From assembly GCA_964481575.1 (NCBI GenBank), contig CAYZTR010000001.1, forward strand, positions 62,001 through 126,000: a stretch of 64,000 nucleotides of DNA, read 5' to 3'. Origin of the DNA: UQRS01 sp964481575 (GTDB lineage: Bacteria > Bacillota > Clostridia > Oscillospirales > Acutalibacteraceae). This document shows, piece by piece, positions 58,749 through 64,000 of this stretch (the stretch's first letter is position 1; each line of letters starts with the position of its first letter). Position numbers and translations under genes: made by a program. Below the pieces are notes generated by a model. The model was not told where the DNA came from and searched no databases. It worked only from the letters and a program-made list of their open reading frames with translations.

Positions 58749-58907
58749 ATGAAAAACTATGAAAATCCCATTATGGAGGTTATCAAATATTCCCTTTCGG
58801 ATTTGCTTATGACCGATTCCGGCGCTGGTGGGGATGCACTTAACAACAAAATTACAAATGCTGTTAGCGAGTATAAAGATTCAGACAGTGAGACTGGTCT
58901 TGGATAA
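58749..58907 (+). CDS. Small 52-residue protein of unknown function
   Basis: A short gene with a very strong ribosome site (GAGGAGGA, eight bases before ATG). The product begins MKNYENPIMEVIKYSLSDLL and continues with a Gly/Ala/Asp/Ser-rich, acidic C-terminal half (MTDSGAGGDALNN, then EYKDSDSETGLG). It has no signal peptide and no Cys. Short proteins with this 'YE-P-MEVI' opening and acidic/Gly tail seem to recur in gut Clostridia beside secreted-protein genes (recollection, not verified). It lies 33 bases after the secreted protein A gene and before a terminator, so it is the last gene of that transcript. Confidence 0.65.
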   Translation: MKNYENPIMEVIKYSLSDLLMTDSGAGGDALNNKITNAVSEYKDSDSETGLG

Positions 58908-58924
58908 AATTTAATGTTGTTTCT

Positions 58925-58960
58925 ACAGTCCGCCGGAGTATTCCGGCGGGCTGTAGTTTT
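58925..58960 (+). terminator. Terminator after the small protein gene
   Basis: ACAGTCCGCCGGA (58925-58937) pairs with TCCGGCGGGCTGT (58942-58954) over four loop bases, followed by AGTTTT. Confidence 0.82.
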
Positions 58961-59051
58961 GTCAATAGGCCAGTTTGGCAGGGTGATGTGGGCTGTTACG
59001 GTTGTATGGCGATAGAAGGCGGAGCCAGTGTTTTGTGGTGTGTATCGCGAA

Positions 59052-59148
59052 ATATTGCAAATCAGAACATTATATTCAGAATTGCAATATAATGTCGATT
59101 CTAATAACAATTGTGTTTTGTATGGGGATAACTTATAATAATATTGCA
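59052..59148 (+). promoter_or_regulatory. Three ATATTGCA elements upstream of secreted protein B
   Basis: ATATTGCAA (59052-59060) and its exact inverse TTGCAATAT (59082-59090) form an inverted repeat with a 21-base spacer. A third ATATTGCA lies at 59141-59148, just after the -10 box. They could be regulator sites; the region otherwise holds no gene. Confidence 0.45.
59111..59139 (+). promoter_or_regulatory. Promoter of secreted protein B
   Basis: Consensus -10 TATAAT (59134-59139) with a weak -35 TTGTGT (59111-59116) 17 bases upstream. Confidence 0.6.
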
Positions 59149-59200
59149 CAATTACCGCTGTGCTCGGAGGGACAGCGGACAAACAAAAGGAGGATTTTTC

Positions 59201-60805
59201 ATGAAACAAACAAAGCGTATTCTGGCGGTTCTGTTGGCTGTGGCTCTGGTGTGCAGTCTGCTGTCGGTCATTCCTGCAACCGCTATTGATGCAGGGCAAA
59301 GTATCACTTATACCTATGGTACGAATGTGACCTACAAGGCCGCTTGGAATGATACCTGCCCGGACTACAATGCTTCCGGCCGCCCCGGTACCGGCAGATA
59401 TGACGGAAATCAGGCCATTTCCGCGGACCCCGAAACTGCCTGGTATTCCTATGAATTTACCCTGGCGGATGGGGACGATGGTTATTTCGTTATGACCTTG
59501 AACAAGCTTCGCTGGCAAACCAGCGATAACGGTGGCCAGAAGGTCAAGATTACCATTGATAATACGGTGGTAGGTTATATGGTTGCTTCCGGTGACCGCT
59601 GGATGAGCGTCAACTCCGACAGTGGTACGCTGCAAACCGGCACGGTGACCGATACCGGTCTGGTCAGCGGCACGCAGGTACCTTTCTCCTTGGAGGCTGG
59701 TACCCATGAGATCAAATTTACCGCCTGTGGTAACGGAACGGAAAAGTGGCGGTATTATTGGGAAGGCTTTACCCTGACTGCTTATACCGACGGTGCTACG
59801 GTTTCCGCTCAGATTGCCGCACTCGGGGAGATCACCCTGGAAAAGGCCGATGCTGTGGCTGCTGCCCGGACGGCTTATAATTCCTTGTCTACCGATGAGC
59901 AGGCTAAGGTGGCGAATCTGGATGTGCTGGAAGCTGCGGAAATTACCCTGGAAATGCTGAACGGTGTTTACTGGGCTTATCGCTATGAAGATGCCGACAA
60001 TTCGGACGTTGCCTTTATCCATCAGGCTTATGATGCTTCCGGAAACAATATGGGCGAAGGCATTTTCTCCCGGGCCAATCTGACTGCAGCCGACACCCGC
60101 GCTACCTATCAGATTCCGGTTGCCACAGCTGGCACCTTTAATCTGACCATCCGGTATCGGACCCACGAATCCACCGGCTCTGCCGATGTCTATGTCAATG
60201 GGGTTAAGCTGGAGACTGCACTGGTACCTGAAGGAAACGCCAACAGCTGTAATAATCTGGATCTGGGCACTGTAACCCTGCAGGCTGGGGACAATGAGAT
60301 TCAGTTTATCTCTACCGAACATGGCGCCAACAGCAACGGTTATGGGGTTAATATCTTCACCTTCACCATTACGCCAGCCAGTGCCCCTGTGGTGGATCCT
60401 CTGACGGTGCTAGTTCCTGGCAACAGTGTGGATGCCAATGGCGATGTCTATGATATCACCTGGAATGTGAACCTGAAAGATAACTCGGAGGAAGGGGGGT
60501 TCGTTGCCTTCAACGACCAGTATCGTGTTTTGGAATGCGGCGTTATTGTTACGGCCACTGTGGCAGATATGGATACCTATGCGGATGGTTTGTTAGCCGG
60601 CGGTGAAAATGTGTCCGGAAAGGCTTACAAGGAAGTGTTTGTTTCCGGGGACAACGCCGTAGTTTACTCCAATTTCTCTTATCGTCGTACCGGTGCCAGC
60701 GCCGGCGTTACCCGCTGCACTAAGTTCTATCTGGTTGTGACGGATGGGGAAGAAACCCTCACCTTCACCAGCGATACCAACTCGGCTTTGGTTGCTGCGA
60801 ATTAA
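59201..60805 (+). CDS. Secreted modular protein with carbohydrate-binding-like domains (B)
   Basis: The 534-residue protein has a signal peptide (MKQTKRILAVLLAVALVCSL, ending ATA near residue 28). An N-terminal beta domain differs from protein A (about 35-205). A short helical linker follows (AALGEITLEKADAVAAARTAYNSL, typical of surface-protein spacers). Then comes the module shared with protein A (about 255-395, NLTIRYRTHESTGSADVYV), and a C-terminal domain also related to A (YDITWNVNLKDN...). No catalytic motif was seen. AAAGGAGG precedes the ATG. The frame is open upstream without a ribosome site. Confidence 0.82.
   Translation: MKQTKRILAVLLAVALVCSLLSVIPATAIDAGQSITYTYGTNVTYKAAWNDTCPDYNASGRPGTGRYDGNQAISADPETAWYSYEFTLADGDDGYFVMTLNKLRWQTSDNGGQKVKITIDNTVVGYMVASGDRWMSVNSDSGTLQTGTVTDTGLVSGTQVPFSLEAGTHEIKFTACGNGTEKWRYYWEGFTLTAYTDGATVSAQIAALGEITLEKADAVAAARTAYNSLSTDEQAKVANLDVLEAAEITLEMLNGVYWAYRYEDADNSDVAFIHQAYDASGNNMGEGIFSRANLTAADTRATYQIPVATAGTFNLTIRYRTHESTGSADVYVNGVKLETALVPEGNANSCNNLDLGTVTLQAGDNEIQFISTEHGANSNGYGVNIFTFTITPASAPVVDPLTVLVPGNSVDANGDVYDITWNVNLKDNSEEGGFVAFNDQYRVLECGVIVTATVADMDTYADGLLAGGENVSGKAYKEVFVSGDNAVVYSNFSYRRTGASAGVTRCTKFYLVVTDGEETLTFTSDTNSALVAAN
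60140..60266 (+). repeat. Duplicated module DNA, copy 2
   Basis: Gap-free partner of 57354-57480, with the 36-base identical run at 60227-60262, pointing to recent duplication or gene conversion. Confidence 0.85.
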
Positions 60806-60835
60806 CCAGTTTCTTTTGCAATAAAGAGTAATGTG

Positions 60836-60873
60836 AAACGGCTGTCTCGCCATGGGCGGGGCAGCCGTTTTCT
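60836..60873 (+). terminator. Terminator after secreted protein B
   Basis: A 16-bp stem (60836-60851 with 60855-60870, two G-U pairs) closes a three-base loop and runs into TTTTCTG. Confidence 0.85.
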
Positions 60874-60887
60874 GTGTAGAGGATATG

Positions 60888-60921
60888 CCGCTTGGAACGC
60901 CGTTCCCGGTATTCCAAGCGG
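60888..60921. other. Inverted repeat between protein B and the GH36 gene
   Basis: CCGCTTGGAA (60888-60897) and TTCCAAGCGG (60912-60921) are exact complements. Neither strand has a T-run, so its role is unclear. The remaining sequence to 61062 shows nothing else. Confidence 0.4.
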
Positions 60922-61062
60922 TTGTTGATCTTATGGATATGCTGGGAAACTATCCTTGGGAGTTTTTGTCGTTGAATGACTAAAATTTTCATTTCTGATA
61001 CTTCGTTGGAAGCTGTGCGCCTTCTTTGGCGGCAGCATAATGGGGGCAGTTTCAACGTGTTG

Positions 61063-63276
61063 TTACACCTGCTTTAGGTACAGCAGTAAACTGTCAAAAT
61101 CCCGGTGAAGATGCCAAGCGGGGATTCCGGCATGCATCAGGGCACTACCGGAGACAGGTCCCTGGAACCCGGGCAGGCCCTGAATGGTATACAAAGCATT
61201 TTCATCCAGCCCCTTTAAGGGAAGAATGGCCGTATCCCCGTAGCAGAGATAATCGGTCATGACCAAACTGCAAAGGGCTTCCCGCTGATCTGTGGACACC
61301 TGCATCCAGGCGGTGATACGGCTGTCATAAGGGCTTTGCAGCCGGTAGTAAGTGCCGGTTTGGAACAAAGACGCATGTTCCTTAAAGAAGGCGATCTGAT
61401 TTCGCACATCCTCCTTTTCCTCCGATGTCATGCGGGTGATATCCAGCTCATAGCCGAAGGTACCACTCATGGCTACCACGCCCCGGGTTTTTAAAGGAAC
61501 CGTTCGGTCGGTGCCATGGTTGGGGCAGACCGAAACATGGGCACCCATGGCCGCCGCCGGCCAGGCAAAAGAGGTGCCATACTGGATTTTCAGCCGGGCA
61601 ATGGCGTCGGTATTGTCACTGCACCAGATCTGAGGACTGTAGTAGAGTATGCCCGCGTCAAACCTGCCGCCGCCGCTGGCACAGCCCTCAATTAACAGGT
61701 TGGGATAACAGGTGGTAATCCGGTCATACAGGCGGTACAGACCCAGAACATACCGGTGCCGCACCTCCCCCTGCCGTTCCGGCGGCAGCGCGGCTGACCA
61801 GACATCAGTAAGATGCCGATTAAAATCCCATTTTAGGTAGTCGGCATGATCCAGCCCCTGCCGCATTTGCTCAAAGATGTAGTCCACAATTTCCGGCCGG
61901 GAAAAGTCCAAAACCAGCTGCCACCGGGAACGCATAGGTTCCCGGCCCGGTATCCGCAGACACCAATCGGGATGCGCCCGGTAAAGGTCGCTGTCTTCAC
62001 TGATCATTTCCGGTTCGTACCAGATGCCGAATTTTAAGCCCAGGCTGTGAATCTCTGCGGAAAGCTGGGCCAGAGACATCCCCAGCTTTTGTTCGTTGGG
62101 GGCCCAATCTCCCAGACCGGAACAGTCGTTGTTCCTCTTGCCAAACCAGCCATCGTCCATGACCAGCATTTCTATGCCCAAGGCAGCGGCATCTTTTGCG
62201 ATGGCGATAATCTTCTCCCCGGTAAAGTCAAAATAGGTGCCTTCCCAGTTGTTGATGAGAATGGGTCGCTGCCTATTTTTCCAGGGGCTTTGACAAAGAT
62301 ATTGGAAATAGACCTGATGCTGCCGGTGGGACAGAGCGGCAGTGCCGTCAGGGGAAAAGGTAAAATAGGCCTCGGGGGTTTGGAAGCTTTCCCCGCTCTC
62401 CAGCTGCCAGCGGAAGCCTTCCGGATGGATGCCCATTAAAAAGCGGGTATGCTCTAGCTGATCCACCTCGGTTTCGGCCAGAAAACTGCCGCTGTAAACC
62501 AGCGTACAGCCCCAGCAGCAGCCGTGATCCTCTCCAGCGTCCCGGTCGGTTAGCTGCAAATAGGGGCTTTGCTGGGGACTGGAACTGCCCCGCAGGGAGT
62601 CCACCCGGATTTTTCCGTGGCGTACCGGCGTTCTTTCCAGGAACCGTTCCCCCATGTGCCGCCCCCAGAAGGACCAGAGGTCTAGGTTGCAGCGTGAAAA
62701 ATCCAAGGATGCCGACAGGGCCTTTTCCAGATACACCGTGCCGCCGCTTCGGTTGAGAATTTTGGCGCTGCGGGCAATGGTATCGGTGTCGGCGAATACC
62801 GAGTAGGAGAGCAGCACCTCCATACCAGTACCCCTATCCGCCAGCCGGATTTCCAGAGTTTCCGGCGGGGAAATGGCTGGGTCGGTGGCCGGCCGCAGAG
62901 AGGGCAGGCCTTCCAGTTGGTCTTTGCCAGTGTAAACCCGGTGGGAAAGATACCGCAGGTCGCAGGCATCACTGCCGTCGGCATTCATAACCTGCAAACA
63001 GCAGGACCGAAAATCTCCGGTGCCGCAGGAGGGATATTCCTGCGGCAAATTGTCCAGGGAGAAATTTCGATTCGGGGATTCATGAGGACAGGGGGCCATA
63101 GCCTTGTCACCGTATTGTAGCAGATAAGTTAGGTTGGGCGCCCCGGTGGGACTGTCCACTCGGCGGCCGTAGTAGGTGTGCAGTAAGTACCCATACCGTC
63201 CGATTGCCATTTGATAGGTAGACAAGTTTGTTTGCAAGGTAAAAATTTGCTTGACTTCATCAATCAATACTGGCAT
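61063..63276 (-). CDS. Alpha-galactosidase, glycoside hydrolase family 36
   Basis: The 737-residue enzyme removes terminal alpha-1,6-galactose from raffinose-type sugars or galactomannan. An N-terminal beta-supersandwich (to about 310) is followed by the TIM barrel. Motifs include PILINNWEGTYFDF, MDDGWFGKRN, FGIWYEPEMI, the nucleophile Asp in DYLKWDFNRHLTD, the GCASGGGRFD loop and the acid/base Asp in IWCSDNTDAIARL. Length and order match the tetrameric GH36 group. There is no signal peptide, so it is cytoplasmic. The start at 63276 follows AGGAGG. No transporter for its substrate is in the window. Confidence 0.95.
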   Translation of the reverse strand: MPVLIDEVKQIFTLQTNLSTYQMAIGRYGYLLHTYYGRRVDSPTGAPNLTYLLQYGDKAMAPCPHESPNRNFSLDNLPQEYPSCGTGDFRSCCLQVMNADGSDACDLRYLSHRVYTGKDQLEGLPSLRPATDPAISPPETLEIRLADRGTGMEVLLSYSVFADTDTIARSAKILNRSGGTVYLEKALSASLDFSRCNLDLWSFWGRHMGERFLERTPVRHGKIRVDSLRGSSSPQQSPYLQLTDRDAGEDHGCCWGCTLVYSGSFLAETEVDQLEHTRFLMGIHPEGFRWQLESGESFQTPEAYFTFSPDGTAALSHRQHQVYFQYLCQSPWKNRQRPILINNWEGTYFDFTGEKIIAIAKDAAALGIEMLVMDDGWFGKRNNDCSGLGDWAPNEQKLGMSLAQLSAEIHSLGLKFGIWYEPEMISEDSDLYRAHPDWCLRIPGREPMRSRWQLVLDFSRPEIVDYIFEQMRQGLDHADYLKWDFNRHLTDVWSAALPPERQGEVRHRYVLGLYRLYDRITTCYPNLLIEGCASGGGRFDAGILYYSPQIWCSDNTDAIARLKIQYGTSFAWPAAAMGAHVSVCPNHGTDRTVPLKTRGVVAMSGTFGYELDITRMTSEEKEDVRNQIAFFKEHASLFQTGTYYRLQSPYDSRITAWMQVSTDQREALCSLVMTDYLCYGDTAILPLKGLDENALYTIQGLPGFQGPVSGSALMHAGIPAWHLHRDFDSLLLYLKQV

Positions 63277-63326
63277 GACAAATGCCTCCTTTGGACTGGA
63301 AGTTCTCCGCATAACGGGGGAAGAAG

Positions 63327-63364
63327 GGCCGCATGGTAGCTTCGCAGGGAAGCAGGATGCGGCC
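63327..63364 (-). promoter_or_regulatory. Structured 5' leader of the GH36 mRNA
   Basis: Inverted repeats GGCCGCAT/ATGCGGCC (63327-63334 with 63357-63364) enclose a second stem GCTTC/GAAGC. This gives a two-tier hairpin between the promoter and the start codon. A regulatory role is inference. Confidence 0.5.
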
Positions 63365-63385
63365 ATTTTGCAAAGCGTTGCTTTT

Positions 63386-63414
63386 ATCTTAGCACACTGC
63401 CGCCGGCTTTACAA
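63386..63414 (-). promoter_or_regulatory. Promoter of the GH36 gene
   Basis: On the minus strand TTGTAA (63414-63409) and TAAGAT (63391-63386) are separated by 17 bases, about 110 bases before the start codon. Confidence 0.65.
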
Positions 63415-63540
63415 GCTGCAGCGGTTGGTTTTTTTGTATTGTTTGCAGAAAAGATGGAAGGACTATCCATAGAGACAAGACTTTCTAATGAACTAGGCTG
63501 GTAAATCTATTGGATTGTGGAAAAAAATACTAATTATCCC

Positions 63541-63569
63541 TTTTCATCCAGGACCGATTGGTGTATAAT
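63541..63569 (+). promoter_or_regulatory. Promoter of proB
   Basis: Consensus -10 TATAAT (63564-63569) with a weak -35 TTTTCA (63541-63546) 17 bases upstream. The short distance to the ATG at 63604 leaves a leader of about 28 bases. Confidence 0.6.
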
Positions 63570-63603
63570 AAATATGATTAGGCAAAAGAAAGTTGGTTTG
63601 ACC

Positions 63604-64000
63604 ATGCGTATTGTTGTAAAGGTAGGAACCTCCACTCTGGCGCACCATACGGGGCGGTTGAATATCCGTCGGATGGAAACCTTGTGTAAGGTGCTGTCGG
63701 ATTTGAAAAATGCGGGGAACGAAATGATTCTGGTTTCCTCCGGTGCCATTGGTATGGGGGTAGGAAAGCTTTCCCTGCAGGAACGGCCGGAGGACATCCC
63801 CACCAAGCAGGCTGCTGCCGCTGTAGGTCAGTGTGAATTGATGTATACCTATGACAAGCTGTTTTCGGAGTATGGCCACACGGTTGCCCAGATTTTGATT
63901 ACTGGCAGTGATGTAACCAACGATGACCGCTGCGCCCATTTTCAGAATACTTTGTTTCGGCTGCTGGAGCTGGGAGCACTGCCGGTACTCAATGAAAACG
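63604..64000 (+). CDS. proB: Glutamate 5-kinase, N-terminal part (cut by window end)
   Basis: ProB phosphorylates glutamate to glutamyl-5-phosphate, the first step of proline synthesis. The visible 132 codons begin MRIVVKVGTSTLAHHTGRLN, the amino-acid-kinase ATP-binding start, and continue with ILVSSGAIGMGVGKL, KQAAAAVGQCELM and AQILITGSDVTNDDR, all typical of ProB. The frame is still open at the end of the window. An in-frame ATG ten codons upstream (63574) lies at the expected transcription start and is less likely. The usual partner proA would be expected downstream. Confidence 0.93.
   Translation, partial: MRIVVKVGTSTLAHHTGRLNIRRMETLCKVLSDLKNAGNEMILVSSGAIGMGVGKLSLQERPEDIPTKQAAAAVGQCELMYTYDKLFSEYGHTVAQILITGSDVTNDDRCAHFQNTLFRLLELGALPVLNEN

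Noticed and set aside
58757..60322. A 521-codon open frame on the minus strand
   Set aside because: It lies antisense to the secreted protein B gene, has no ribosome site or recognisable domain, and its composition is that of a shadow frame.
1..64000. tRNA, rRNA or CRISPR repeats
   Set aside because: No cloverleaf-ending CCA-type genes, rRNA segments or regularly spaced repeats were recognised by eye; a covariance search could still find a missed small RNA.

Overview
The window reads as a chromosomal stretch of a GC-rich, gut-type Clostridia bacterium (Bacillota, most likely Oscillospirales/Ruminococcaceae-like). I infer this from strong AGGAGG-type ribosome sites, sigma-A promoters with 17-nt spacers, T-box leaders, a Bacillus-like yaaO-yaaQ-holB-yaaT-yabB-yabC gene order, a dockerin-bearing secreted protein, and glycan-degrading enzymes. 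No rRNA, tRNA, CRISPR array or intact insertion sequence was seen. Both ends cut a gene: the C-terminus of a penicillin-binding protein on the left and the N-terminus of ProB on the right.

0-13.2 kb is dense housekeeping DNA on the + strand: rsmA, prfA, a cell-wall amidase, the t6A gene ywlC, coaE, a lytic transglycosylase, an M18 peptidase, then yaaO-like decarboxylase, the c-di-AMP receptor darA, holB, ricT, a 2[4Fe-4S] ferredoxin, a tRNA methyltransferase-like gene and rsmI.

13.3-20.6 kb is an accessory island. It starts with AT-rich DNA holding a decayed XRE regulator, followed by a cadmium/zinc/lead resistance operon (cadC-like repressor with a clear promoter-operator, a stand-alone HMA metal-binding protein, and a CadA-type P-ATPase). 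Beyond a bidirectional terminator lies the most interesting locus: a three-gene minus-strand operon encoding a TIR-V4R fusion, an asparaginase-fold protein and a four-helix membrane protein with two RCK/TrkA-like Rossmann domains and a C-terminal RyR domain. This looks like a nucleotide-signal-driven defence or stress system.

20.7-43 kb returns to core and semi-core functions: an ABC exporter pair, a DUF436 protein, a dockerin protein, a VCBS-like lipoprotein with a two-component system, yqhQ-prmC-recA-recX-rimO-pgsA, a cysteine T-box controlling cysE-cysS, an E2-like protein lacking the catalytic His, an HPr-kinase-like/PqqD pair, pyrophosphatase, and a Gfo/Idh/MocA pair.

43-64 kb is transport and glycan use: a tryptophan T-box upstream of trpXYZ, a MacB-like permease and ATPase, a GtaA-family enzyme with a divergent AraC regulator, uppP, a domain-swapped GH3 enzyme, two related secreted modular proteins flanking a 52-residue small protein, a GH36 alpha-galactosidase with a structured leader, and the start of proB.
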